Positions 11,201 to 22,676 of a stretch of 64,000 nucleotides of DNA are shown one piece after another. This DNA comes from Talaromyces rugulosus. Lineage: Eukaryota; Ascomycota; Eurotiomycetes; Eurotiales; Trichocomaceae. The position numbers and the translations under genes are program-made. Within the stretch, counting starts at the first letter, position 1; each line of letters starts with the position of its first letter. The notes under the pieces were generated by a model. The model was given only the letters and a program-made list of their open reading frames with translations, had not been told where the DNA came from and searched no databases. The stretch spans positions 3,224,001-3,288,000 of the forward strand of contig NC_049561.1 in assembly GCF_013368755.1 (NCBI RefSeq). Reading direction: 5' to 3'.

Positions 11201-13215
11201 TAGGAATTAGAAGTAATTATATTTATTTTTTAGAAATAATATTACTATCTTAAAGATAGCAAGCATCCTATTAAGATATAGACAGACTATAATAATTTAA
11301 CTTACTTCTTTACTGCAAAGAAGTTGAATATAAAACAGACTAAATAGACTCAGCTTTTAATGGCTTATAATTTTAAGATTAAATATAAGTCTGGGGTAAA
11401 GAATTCTTTAGATACTCTATCCCGATATCTAGACTTTTTTAAAGATGGGGAAGAAGAAGAAGATATTAGATTATTACTAATTTTGCAACACAAATTGAAA
11501 TTAAATATATTAGAGTCTGGTATAAGGCTGATAAGCTTAATATCTCTAGAGGATAGTCTTAGTAAGGTAAGCTTATCCTGAGAGGAGAGCTTTAGTATGG
11601 ATTTGTATATAGATAATTAGATTTTTAGAGCCTGCTATTGCTAAAGAAGACTTGTATTTAAAGTAATATAAGCTGAGGATATTTTTAGCTTTTTAATGCT
11701 GTTAACTGTGGATCTAATATAGAAGCTATAGAAAAAGGATATCTTTTTTTAGTAGAAAATAGTTCTGGTGGATAAGATTTCCAAATCTAAATTAATAGAC
11801 TCGTCTAAGAATTGAGTTGGAAATGATTTGAAAGCAACTAGGAACTGAGTTAAAAACTTAAAGGTGGCTTAGAGTACTAAGAATAGTCTTTTATATTACT
11901 ATAAGAAGGTATATATACTAGAGGATATAGCTCTGTAAAATAAACTTATAAAGTTATATCATAACTATCTATATATAGGTCATTTTAGTGTCATAAGAAC
12001 TCTTAACTTAATAAGTTAAAAGTATTATTAATCTAAGATAAACTAAGATATAGACAAGTATATTTATACTTATAAGATATATTAGCTTATAAAAATATAA
12101 AGATATTAATCTTATAATTAATTACAATCATTACTGGTCCCCTTAAGACTGAGTAAAAGCTTGTCTATAGACTTTATTATAGACCTGTCTCTAAATAGAC
12201 TTTAGAAAGAAGTTTATAACTCTATATTAGTTATTATCAACCACTTTACTAAGCTAGGTATCTATATTCTTTATAAGAAGAGTATTAATACTAAAGAACT
12301 TATAGATATAATAACTAAAAAAGTTTTCAATATCTATAACTACCTAGATAGCATCATTACTGACCAAGGATTATTTTTTACTAGCAGATTCTAGTCTAAA
12401 CTAATATATCAGTTCAGAATCAAGTGATAATTAAGCACTGCTTTCTACCTACAGACGGATGGCCAGACAAAGAGATTGAACCAGATTATAGAATACTATC
12501 TACGCTACTATATGAACCAGTGACAGGATAACTAGACACAGTATTTATCAGTAGCTTAATTTATTTATAATAACTTGAAACATGCAAGTACTAGAATGAC
12601 CCTATTTAGAGGCCTAATTGGCTTTGACCTAAAGCCTTCCTTTGATAACCATATTAAATCTTCCATAGTTTAATTAACACAAGAGCGCGTCAAGAAATTA
12701 AAAAAAATTAGAGAACAGATAAAGCTTTATTTTGAAGAAGCAACCAAGATGCAAGCTATCTATTATAATAAATGTCATTAACCAAAAGAGTATACTATAG
12801 ATAACTAGATACTGTTATCTATAAAAAACCTTAAATTCTTTAGGCTAAACAAGAAGCTTGACTTCCTATATAAAAGAAGCTTTAAGGTTATTAAAAAAAT
12901 AGAAAAGCAAGCTTACCAGCTCTGACTACTGACGAATTAGTATTGAATTCACTCTATTTTCTATATCTCCTTATTAGAACTGTATTATCTATAGAGAGAA
13001 GAAAAAAGTGAACAGGAACTATAAATAATTATTATAGATGACAAAGAAGAATAAGAAATCAAAGCTATTATTAACTATTATATCTACCACGGACGAACCA
13101 AGTACTTAGTAAAATAGCTTAGATATCCTTCTTATAAGAATAAATAGTTGGATAAAAAAGACCTCAGCAATACAAAAAAACTTTTTAAGGAATATTACTA
13201 GTTGACAGCCTATAA
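8282..13215 (+). pseudogene. Degenerate gag-pol of Gypsy B
   Basis: Gag-like sequence covers about 8300-9300 and ends in a zinc-knuckle relic at 9317-9352, where the later Cys and His positions read Tyr. A protease relic is near 9580. The reverse transcriptase lies at about 10130-10700; the catalytic pair near 10560 reads Asp-Asn. The RNase H end and connection at 11360-11580 contain a short open stretch. The integrase lies at about 11930-12660 (motif QTDGQT near 12455). A chromodomain relic at about 13060-13210 (YHGRTKYLVK) closes the polyprotein. Stops occur every few tens of codons, so no product is expected. Confidence 0.85.
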
Positions 13216-13239
13216 AGTAAAAAAAAGATAGACCTTTTT

Positions 13240-15060
13240 TTTAAGAATAGATTTTTTAGTCTTTATCACTTTAGAGCCTTCTATTCAAAGCTGACTAGGA
13301 GCTATAAAGGCTCTAACTTAGAACTATTCTAGTATATAAATATAACTTCTTCATCTTTACTATATCCTTTAGCACCACCAACAAGGATTACTACTTAGCT
13401 ATAAGAGGAAACCAGCTGCGCTCTAGAATCACTCTTCCTATTTTTCCTACTGGGTTTCAGGTTTAATAAGGATTCTACGAGGAAATTGCACAACAAGAAA
13501 GAAGATTTCATTATTCAAAAAAAAAAACAAAAGAAAACCAACCACTAAGACTAAACTACTATCCTGAAGGATTATCCCACATAGAAGGACTCTATAAAAC
13601 ACCGCCATAGCAGCAGGCGGCAGAGGAAATAAGAGCAGCAGAGACAGCGGCAGGCGTAATGCCAAAATATTCATTCTATTACTATCAATACTAAACTAGG
13701 CAAAAGCCTCATTGAAAATAAACACTAAAAAGGGATTATACTTACTTACTAATTCAAGATTTAAAGAATCTAGTCTATAGTATCTTTAATCTGGTTAAGG
13801 CGGGCTTCTAATGTTACGATTTAGTCCAACTTGGATGGTCCTAGCAAGCGAATCCATAATTAAGAGAGTGATGAGGATAGCTCTTTATAGAGCGTCCTCT
13901 CAATAACCTGAACCTAATTGGCAGCTGTCTGAATAGTTTCTGAAGATATATTTAAGCGGAATATTATTTATATAATATAGAATAAGGCTAACTATAAATC
14001 TGGTATAGAATTATATTTTACTTCTAAATAGGAACAGCGATAATATTTTTCTGTTAATAGATACTACATATAGAAATTCTAGTAGTGGTCTATCAGTTTT
14101 ATATAACGTAAACAGAGGTGGCTCTGCTAAAGTACTAAGTATTTATCCGCTATAAGGATGGTATTAAAGTATATAAAAAAGACTCTTGCTAATCAAGCTG
14201 ACTCCTGACTAGTTAATCAATGTAGACCATGTACTCTAAATGTACACAAAAAAGTCTTAGATTAAGAGTTATAGTATTCTGAAAAGTCTAGCTAATTGCT
14301 AGATAGAAGGATATTAGAGATATTTAGGGCAGAAGCTACTGGCATAGATGTCTTAGAGGCGGCCTGTGTATGATAAAGAGTCTTATTAGCATCTTTTACC
14401 ATATTTTCAGCTAAGAGAGCTGAAGTGATATCCCCAGCAAGGCCAGACTCAAAGTGATTAGTCATATTGGTATCGGGCTTAAGGGACAATAAATCTGAAT
14501 CTTCCTAAAAATTAGATATACCTATTAGTATCTATTATATATACTATCCACCTAAACCCTAAGACGGAGTCTATTAAGAGGGGGAAATTAAGGTTAATTT
14601 AAGAAAGCCTATATTGAACTATTTACAATAGCAAGGAATGCGTCAAGCTTCTTAGTAGTGACGGTAGGGGGAGTAAAAATATTCTTTTATTATTTAAACC
14701 TATTAGCTAATGATCTAATAATTACTGGATGTCTATTATAAGAAGTCTTAGAGATAACTATGGTAACTTAGGATACTAAACTACTATGCTATTCTACTAG
14801 GAACCAACTCGAAGCTGATTAGGAGTCTTTTAAAGAAGTATTTACTAGAGTAGGACAGTGAGTACTGCAGCTACGATGAGTAGAGCTTGAGGGCCTATAA
14901 TAGGTTAGAGTTTTCTACAATAACATCAGGATAGGTCAATATACACCTGAACTGGAAGATAAACAGGCTTAGGGACGCAGGGGGCTATTGCTAACAGAGG
15001 CAGAAGCAGAATAGGATAAAGAAAAAAACTTGATTTTAAGAAATACTATGATTTTAGATT
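13240..15060 (-). pseudogene. Possible antisense coding relic between pol and 3' LTR of Gypsy B
   Basis: Read on the minus strand, this extra 3' segment gives protein-like stretches separated by stops. One is at 14489-14292 (including GDITSALLAENM), one near 13930-13820 (containing MDSLARTIQVGL), and a hydrophobic stretch follows at 13674-13447. The plus strand gives nothing coherent after the chromodomain. Some retrotransposons carry an additional gene here, at times antisense, so a captured or accessory gene is plausible. I do not recognise the product. RIP-like decay makes exon limits unreadable. Confidence 0.4.
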
Positions 15061-15368
15061 AGTAAAATGTCTGTGATAGCTTCTAACTTGAAACTAATCA
15101 ATAGGGGAATCAACAAGGAGTATATATCAAGGTGTTGTTATGTGTGGATAAGAAATATTCTATATTTATTTTTAGAGTTTCTATATGTTAATACATGTAT
15201 GGGTGGACTTATCTACTACTATACTAAACCGTCTTCTGAATTAGGAAACCATAATGCTTTTTATTTTAATTGGCTGGCTGCCGTAGCAACCACCACGTTA
15301 AATAATAAGGTTATTCCTAATCTATGTATATAAGATCTTGAGGACGATTTTTTCCAGGAGAAATGGAT

Positions 15369-15712
15369 TGTGAAGTGCCAGGCTTGGGAATGCCTGATCT
15401 GGTTTATAAAGGTCTGCATCTTTTCTAAGGGTTGAGTTAATATATCATAAATGATGTATTAGAAAGGATGTATCTACCCCTCATGCTTATGGAATATAAC
15501 CCTATTAGGAAGTAGGGTCTTATTTAGATTAGGCTTATAAGCTTGAGAACCCTTTTCCCTGGACGAAGGGGCTCAAGCGGTTTATTCTATATCGATATAA
15601 CCTATATCTATTTACTTTATATACTGCCTCGACTCCTAGTAGGAACCCCCTTGGAGCCCAGTAGGTTCCAACTCCCTCATATATAAGTCTTTCAGACACC
15701 CCACGCTTTACA
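15369..15712 (+). repeat. 3' LTR of Gypsy B
   Basis: Complete 344-bp LTR running from TGTGAAGTGCC to GCTTTACA, followed by target duplication CAAGG at 15713-15717. Confidence 0.92.
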
Positions 15713-15759
15713 CAAGGCCGCTCCTACCCTTAGGGATAGCCTCAGGTTCAGCCGTCACA
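15713..15759. repeat. Older host repeat, copy a (right end)
   Basis: CAAGGCCGCTCCTACCC to GCCGTCACA matches the ends of the copies finishing at 17596 and 18463. It completes the repeat broken at 2025 by element B. Confidence 0.8.
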
Positions 15760-16248
15760 AAATCTTTTATTACTAAATAATAGAGTTCTATTTTTATATT
15801 AATTACATAGTTCTTATCTATATAGATTATTTTTAGATATTTAAAAATATTACTAATATTCTAGTAATATTATACTGAGTCTTTCTAAAATTATAGAAAT
15901 AAGTAGTTAGCTATTTTTTTTTTATATATTCTCTTTATATATACTATACAGACTAAAGCTATTAAATAATAATTAATATTAATTTCTAGTTTATTTTTAA
16001 TATTAATCTTCTATAATTTATATTTAAGATTAATTCTATCTAATAATAACTAGTTATCTAGCAGCTTAGTAGTTTTCTTTTTATAGTCTTCCCTAGCTAA
16101 AGAAATATTAGCAATTATAGTATTATACTTAGTAATTAATTTAGATATAGCTTAATAATAATTGACTAAATTACTTTTAAAATTCTAAATCTCTTCTTTT
16201 ATAGAATTAATTTCTTTTATATTATTATTACTAGACTTAGTAAGAGTC
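15760..16248. other. AT-rich non-coding stretch
   Basis: Very AT-rich sequence with no open frame or readable domain on either strand. It ends in GAGTC (16244-16248), the left target duplication of the solo LTR that follows. It looks like decayed repeat sequence. Confidence 0.5.
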
Positions 16249-16863
16249 TGTCATAAGAATCGTGAACGCTCAGCCAATCAATAAGTAGCAGACGCTACTT
16301 ACATAAGCAAGCTGCCTGAAACTCCTATAGAGTAGACTTGCTAATTATAGGAATAAAGACAGAAGTAACTACATGGGAACTCACATAATCTAGACAGTAC
16401 AGATGTATTAATTTAGTGAAGATATACTAAGTAGACATATACCCTAAATAGTATAGCTGTACTATTTCTGTGCAAATACACTTAATATAGAACTATCTAT
16501 CCTGTATAAGTATATCTAGTATGGATGTACCTTAATAGTGTACATACACTATATCAGTGAAAGTATATTATAGTATATAACTATATAGGGAATATAGCTA
16601 ATAGAGTATTGATTATGTTTGTTATATTTAGGATTAGCTATATAAAGACACTTATTTATTATTATATATCTAGCTTATTGTATTTTATTCTTTTAAGTAA
16701 ATAGTATACTATTATTACTCTTCAATATACTTTGCAGTCTATCATTGCGATAGTACTTTACTTATCCTAGGATTGCCTTATACAAACTTCTCATCTTGCC
16801 TTCTATTAGCAGAATACCCACCCCGATTCACATCTTGGTGACGAGTTGTTGAACCGATTGACA
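16249..16863. mobile_element. Solo LTR, 615 bp, Copia-like by appearance
   Basis: Starts TGTCATAAG and ends GATTGACA, giving TGTCA/TGACA inverted ends, and is flanked by the 5-bp direct repeat GAGTC at 16244-16248 and 16864-16868. No internal coding region or second LTR is present, so it is what remains after LTR-LTR recombination. Its end segment (TAGCAGAATAC ... TTGACA) resembles 17690-17757. Assignment to Copia rather than Gypsy is a guess. Confidence 0.75.
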
Positions 16864-16890
16864 GAGTCTTTTCTAATTATTTCTTTTATA

Positions 16891-17596
16891 TAAAGAGGTG
16901 TTAGAATAAATCTTTAAATAAACCTTTAGGATTACTTTTACAAAGTTTAAAGAATTTATTTTTATTAAATAATCTTTTAAAAATATCTTTAAGCTTTAAT
17001 TCTTTAAGATTAATAATTAAATAGTAACTAGATTCTTCTATATTATTATTACTAGTGCTTTTACTATACTAATATCTATTAGTAATATTTAGTCTTATTA
17101 TTATACTAGCTTATAAGATTTCTAGATTTTAAATAAAAATAAATAAAAGTTTAAGATTAGAGTACTAATAAAATATTTATTATAGCTATATAGATTATAT
17201 TAAATATAAAAAAATTAAGATAAAAAAAAGTTTATTCTTAATTAAAATATTAATTATAGCTAAATATTAACTATATTAATTATAAGAAAGATAAAAATAA
17301 AATATAGTAATATTTATTATAATATAATATATCTTTTCTAAAGATATTTAATTTCTATTTAGAAATATGATTCTCTAAAATAATAAGTATAAAAAAAGAT
17401 TCTAATTACTAAGATCTATAGAAAAATTTTATCTTATATATTTAAATAACCAGTTTAACTCCTTATAGCTCTAGGATAAGGCTATCCTCAGATCTGGCAC
17501 TGCAGGTTAGGGTTGATGCCTTTCCTGCCTAAGGCCTCCCATCCGGCCACGAGGCTGCTCCTACCCTTGGGGATAGCCTCAGGTTCAGCCGTCACA
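16891..17596. repeat. Older host repeat, copy b (~705 bp)
   Basis: Runs from TAAAGAGGTGTTAGAATAAATC to GCCGTCACA. It aligns over its whole length with 17759-18463 and, in its last third, with copy a. Differences are mostly C/T and G/A. It ends CGTCACA, the same terminal heptamer as the LTR of Gypsy A, so it may be an LTR or a non-autonomous element. No coding potential is seen. Confidence 0.75.
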
Positions 17597-17758
17597 TCTA
17601 TACTTTTTTAGCTTATTAATAAATTACTATTAAATATTCTCTTATTTACAAGAGATATTTCTCTACCTAACCCTAGTTACCGACATCTCTATCTTATTTA
17701 GCAGAATACTACCAACAAACACCCATTCTGGTAAAGAACGGTTGATACATTTTGACAA
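17597..17758. other. Spacer between repeat copies with LTR-end-like segment
   Basis: 162 bp of AT-rich spacer. Its right half (TAGCAGAATACTACC ... TTTTGACA) resembles the right end of the solo LTR at 16249-16863, so it is probably a fragment of a related LTR. Confidence 0.4.
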
Positions 17759-18463
17759 TAAAGAGGTATTAAAATAAATCTTTAAATAGATTTCTAAAGT
17801 CACTTCTATAAAGCTTAAAGAATCTATCTTTATTAAATAGTTTCTTAGAAATATTTCTAAGCTTTAATTCTTTAAAATTAATAATTAAGTGGTGATTAGG
17901 CTCTTTTATATTATTATTACTAGCGCTCTTACTATATTGATATCTATTAACAGTACTTAGCCTTACTATTATATTAGCTTATAAGATTTCTAAATTTTAA
18001 ATAAAAATAAATAAAGGTTCAGGATTAAAATATTAATAAAATATTTATTATAGTTATATAAACTATACTAAATATAAAAAGATTAAGATAAAGAAAAGTC
18101 TATTTTTAACTAAAGTATTAATTATAGTTAAGTACTAGCTATACTAATTATAAAAAAAATAAAAATAAAATATAATAATATTTATTATAATATAATATAC
18201 TTTTTCTAAAAATATTAATTTCTATTTAAAAATATAATTCTTTAAAATAATAAGTATAAAAAAAGAATCTAACTACTAAAATCTATAGAAAGGTTTTATT
18301 TTATATACTTAGATAACCAGCTTAATCTTTTATAGCCCTGGGATAAGGCTATCTCTAGATCTAATACTGCAGGTTAAGGTTGATGTCTTTCCTGTCTAAG
18401 GCCTCCCTTCCGGCCACAAGGCCGCTTCTACCCTTGGGGATAGCCTCAGGTTCAGCCGTCACA
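17759..18463. repeat. Older host repeat, copy c (~705 bp)
   Basis: Second full-length copy in direct orientation to copy b, 868 bp downstream, running from TAAAGAGGTATTAAAATAAATC to GCCGTCACA. It shows the same C/T-type divergence. Confidence 0.75.
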
Positions 18464-19149
18464 ATATACTAAATATCTTTCTTGTGTTAATTTTAATTTA
18501 AGAAGTTGATTTATTAGATATTTAAGATTTTTAAACTTTCTAAGTTCCTTTCTTATTATTAGATATAACAATAAAGTCAAGCTTTTCTATATCATATTAA
18601 AGGCTAATAGTGATCACTTTATTTTTCTTTTCTGAGATATATCAATTGATATATTTACCACAGAGTTAAAATATATTACCTATCTATATTTCTTTTTTAG
18701 TTTTATAGTCTTACAGCTCCTATCTTTCATGTAATAACTACATTCATATTTCACACACAAAGATGATCTACTATTAGACCTAAATCCTCATTAAAAGGCT
18801 AATAGACAGTGAATATCACACAAATGGATGATAAAGTCACGTCTTTACCAGGACAGCATGTTTTATATATGTTTTATAACCATGATATCCTCCAGACGCT
18901 TTTTATTCCCAACCTTATTGGACATAGGCGTTGCTGCTCGCAACAGCAAGCCAACATCCGAGTATACCAGGGTCATGCCCGGAAATTTCGTGGACCCGGA
19001 AGACTAAGACACCGACGGTAGCAATTACTCGTCAAGTTGGCAATTATTTATGGAAATCCAATCTTACAGCATTTTATGGCGGCAGCTTGCGACGTTTGGC
19101 CTGGGGTCTCTCCTTGGGCTTCTCGGTCAGGGGTTCCTCACGCTGGGGT
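18464..19149. other. Edge of the transposon block
   Basis: Composition shifts from very AT-rich to ordinary at about 18800. I see no gene or clear repeat. Short open stretches on the plus strand here have no supporting features. Confidence 0.4.
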
Positions 19150-20842
19150 TGTTTTCCCTTGTTATTCGAGGGCGTGTTTTTTTGTAGGGCGATCCCATGT
19201 TACCATCTATCGTGGTATATCTGTTACATCTAATATTAGCACCTCGGTCTCAGATGGAAAAGAGAGTCCAAGGAAGATTTCAATACTATTGGCCTTCAGG
19301 ATCTCCAGCGTCACTTCTTCTTTTTTAATTGTGGCTAGCAGTTCGTCCGCTTTGTTCTCGATCGTATAGTGGATGTCTCACTTCATCTCATCACTTCTTT
19401 GTAGCGATGACCCTTGCGTTTCTCTGCTCGTCTAGGCGAGCTCCTGCAATCGTGGTCCTGCGTTTGCCATGAATGAACCTCTAGCGACGGAGGCTTGAGC
19501 GCTTGGAAAACCGAACCCGCACCCGTGAAGTGAAGTTAAATGTCAGCGAGGGGATCACATCGGATTAAGGTAAACGGCCTCTATACCTCCAGTGCGAATA
19601 ATTTCAAATTCCTCAACGCTGTTGGTTCCATGCTTTTCCTGCTTGTGACTGCACGTTCGATCTAGACTGCCGAGTGCCGTGCCAAATGTGCCAGATTCAA
19701 TAGTTTCTTGACATCTCTGGCTGCTCCGAGGTTGTGTGGGGGGATAGAGAAATCGATGATTTTATAGCAGCATAAACAAAACGATAGATGCAGGGATGGC
19801 CCGAGGAAAATAATATAAAGAAAGTTTTTGATTTCCGTAGCATCTTTCCGTTTAGTATCACGAACTGCAGGTTGATTCCATCGGAGACAATATCATAGAG
19901 TGTGTCTACGAGTCGGCTTGGCTTCAGACGCATGCGTCTTTGTTGGACACCAACCATATAGGCCGCCAGGACATGGGCAAGTTCACAAGTATTAGAGGCC
20001 CTTTTTACGTCTATGATTACTGAAATGCTGCCATTTATCTTTGACGGCTTCCAGAGTGTCGAAGATGATAATATCTATCAACGTTCTTGACAGAGTCTCG
20101 TACGATTCTCGTTTCCAGAATGTAGCTTTGTGCATTCTTTTTAGTAATGAATCTAGAGGAAGTCAGTTTCATTGATATATTGGAAGAAGGAATGACATAC
20201 TGGAGGTCTTCAGAAATATTGATTTCCGGTTCAAGTTGTCAGAAATGAACCTTGTCGCCGTGATAATCAAGACCCAGTAAGTCGGCAACGTCAGGCGGCT
20301 ACTAAAATGCAGTTGCCCACCCATCCCTCTCTAAAATAATTATCGACGCGATAGGCAACGCTATCCACACCATCCACTCTGAAGTACCCGAATTTGAAAT
20401 CAGCATCTTGTCTTGTCTAGGTTTGGTATCGTTCTCATAGTAGTAACCGCGGTCTCCCTAGATTGTGAACCGGATTACTCTCTGTCCGTTCTGTTCGCTC
20501 GAGTAACTGCGTCAGCCTGTATTATTTCCCCTCCACTTTGGCAATTTTCCACCAAATGAGGTCGTCAGATTCCATTAGAATATGCCTTATTTCCGGGACG
20601 ACATATTCACACCTGCAAGAATTGCAATGACTTCATCGACAATAGGCCTTGTTATCTTGGGTTTTCTGGTGAAGGGTGAAAAATGAAAGGGCAGGGTGGC
20701 ATGCTGATAAGTAACCATGGCTCTTGAAATGGTTTCCAAAAACACACATATTGCGATGCCTTCCATGTTGGACTAATCAAAATCCACGTCAAATGAAACG
20801 TTACTTGACGCTTGGATGTTTCTAAACCTAGCATTAAGAATT
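19150..20842 (-). pseudogene. Decayed gene with restriction-nuclease-like (PD-(D/E)XK) domain
   Basis: The minus strand gives a long protein-like reading interrupted by about ten stops and at least one frameshift. It starts near 20842 with segments such as NMEGIAICVFLETISRAM and continues past stops at about 20600, 20500 and 20310. After a frame change near 20040 it reads ISVIIDVKRAS, AAYMVGVQQRRMRL, then YDIVSDGINLQFVIL (about 20030-19840). The order 'beta strand with D/E-x-K, helix with YM..Q..R, then SDG..F.F' is the layout of restriction-endonuclease-fold domains in large fungal and Crinkler-like families, so the family call is inference. A further coding-like piece lies at about 19370-19230 (LLATIKKEEVTLEILKANSI). 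No intact product is possible. Confidence 0.5.
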
Positions 20843-21349
20843 AGGGGCGCCATCCAATGTGGTTCTTTCTAACGCTGATTCGAATTTGGATATCGAGCGG
20901 GCTCTTGTTGATTTCTTGCATGTGTCTTTGATGTACGACCTGATCGTGTCGAACTGGGTACTGCGTGCCCTAGAACAAGTGTTCTGGAGGGATATAGGAA
21001 GAGTTCATCTGTTGAGTGTGGAGATAACAAAGGGAATTGCACAGTCGCTTAACCCTCGACCTCCAAATTTGGTTAGCGCCACCTGAAAGGAAACAGAAAA
21101 AAGAACGAAAAAAAAGGTCCCTAACAGTGTGCCTAACAGTATTAGTAATACAGTGATCTTATCTAGGCTTAAATGTTTAAAGTCATCTCATGATGTGTAG
21201 TGTATCCATTAGAATTACATTATTACTTAGAAATATTTCAGAGAATTAGCATCCATTTAATTTTAAACCGTGGTTATACTACGTGTAGCCCCTATACCAA
21301 CTATGTTCACCCTATGCTAAGACTCTAAAAGAACATGAACCCTACATGC

Positions 21350-22314
21350 TCAGCGTCTGATAACAACCTTGCCTCCCGCCTCATGAGAGTCAAGCACTTC
21401 ATGTGCTTTTTTGATATCATGATGGTCGAATACATGCGTTGGCTTTGCATTCCAACCCCCGTTCTGGATTTTACTCACAATCTCCTGCAGAGGCACGGCC
21501 GACATCGGAAATTCAGCAGACCCTAACACTTTACTGTGAAAAAGGCTGAAATGGATACCAGGCTCCATCTCAATCATTGGATTGAATTCTTTCAAAGGTG
21601 CTAGACCACCAAGCCACCCAGCCTGCAACATGCAACCTCCAGTTCGCACCAATGCAATTGACTCGAGCAGCACGCTGTTGCCGACCAAATTCAAAACTTT
21701 GTCGAATTTAAACCCACCAGAAAGCTGGCGATATAACTCAGCTCGCTCCAATTTTACATCAGCTGCTCCCATTTGTTCCAGCATGCCACGTCTCTCTTGA
21801 CGTCTTGTAGTTGCTGTGACTTTGGCCCCCGCATCAGCAGCCAAATTCAGAGCTGCTTGTCCAACTGTCGAAGTCGCCCCACCAGTGACTCGCCTGGTTT
21901 TAGGTTTAATACCGTGAAAAGACACGAGTATGCGGCTGAGTATACCTCTGGGATAGCAGCAAGATCTTCCCAGGGCAATGTAGTCTCAATGGGCACAACA
22001 TTTGATATTGGGACAGCCACGAACTCGCCGTAGCTGCCGGGACGGGTTCGTCCCATTCCGCCCATCACACCGATAACTTTGGTGCCAGCAGGAATGGCGC
22101 CATTCGGGCAAGACTCGACAACACCCACGCATTCAAGGCCAGTGATGGGGTTCCACTCATCCCATTCCCCTTTTCGCATGTGCATTTCCGCATGGTTGAG
22201 GCCAAATGCTGCCACGTGTATTAGAACTTCCTCGGGACCTGGGACGGGCTTTGGGACCTTGCGTGCCTCGAGGACCTCCGGGCCACCGAATTTCGATATC
22301 ACAATAGCATCCAT
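21350..22314 (-). pseudogene. Quinone oxidoreductase / zinc-less medium-chain dehydrogenase with a frameshift
   Basis: The product would be an NAD(P)H-dependent oxidoreductase of the MDR superfamily (quinone reductase type), soluble, reducing quinones or enones. It starts at the ATG at 22314 (MDAIVISKFGGPEVLEARK). The N-terminal GroES-like half runs to FTVLNLKPGE near 21890 with the family's HAEMHMRKGEW and GLECVGVV segments. The Rossmann half (GATSTVGQAALNLAADAGAK) and the C terminus down to GGKVVIRR are in another frame. Around 21880-21890 the reading loses what looks like 4 nt, precisely in the glycine-rich cofactor loop. Combined length (about 320 residues) is normal for the family and no intron fits the break, so this is a recent pseudogene or an assembly error. 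Confidence 0.75.
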
Positions 22315-22676
22315 GCCAATCAAAGGTGTTCAAGTGGGATGAATATAAATGGTACTGTCCAAGGAAAACTTGTGTACCCTGGAGAGGAATCCAGACATGT
22401 TGGATGGCATCGCGGGAGCCTTTTTATACCCTGTTGGGTGAGTGTAAGAACCATGGCTTGATCAAGGCTGTCTTGCTCAACGATGCAATTAAGAAATGCG
22501 CTAGTCCCAAAGAGGATACATCTCATCCCTGCACCTGCAGCTGTGGGGCCGAAGTGGGGCACACATCTACGTAGTCGTGACTCTTCGCGACGTATGTCTA
22601 TAATGATGATTAATTAAATGAAGAGATTATTTAGTATTTGTAAGCTTTAGTAAATGCAGCTATGAACACTTTTAGT

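Larger units (their letters stand above)
2026..15712 (+). mobile_element. Ty3/Gypsy chromovirus retrotransposon B (RIP-decayed, split by element A)
   Basis: The 5' LTR is 2026-2268 continued at 8181-8281 and the 3' LTR is 15369-15712; each sums to 344 bp. Ends are TGTGAAG...CTTTACA (CTTTATA in the 5' copy). The target duplication CAAGG flanks it at 2021-2025 and 15713-15717. The internal part (8282-15368, about 7.1 kb) reads gag, protease, reverse transcriptase, RNase H, integrase and chromodomain on the plus strand, then has about 2.1 kb of extra sequence before the 3' LTR. Stop codons are dense in every frame. Element A lies inside the 5' LTR, so it inserted later. Confidence 0.9.

Noticed and set aside
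11360..11581. 73-codon open frame as a small gene
   Set aside because: It is a surviving piece of the RNase H/connection region of Gypsy B pol.
15067..15333. 88-codon open frame before the 3' LTR of Gypsy B as a separate gene
   Set aside because: It lies within decayed element sequence, shows no domain, and a stretch this long is possible by chance.
19037..19369. Plus-strand open frame of 110 codons
   Set aside because: It is opposite the decayed minus-strand gene; composition and frame behaviour favour the minus strand.
20859..21086. Plus-strand 75-codon open frame
   Set aside because: It overlaps the start of the minus-strand relic, both strands are open here, and no protein feature supports it.
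22320..22574. Open frames on both strands just upstream of the quinone oxidoreductase start
   Set aside because: They are promoter-region shadows without ATG-supported, family-like content.
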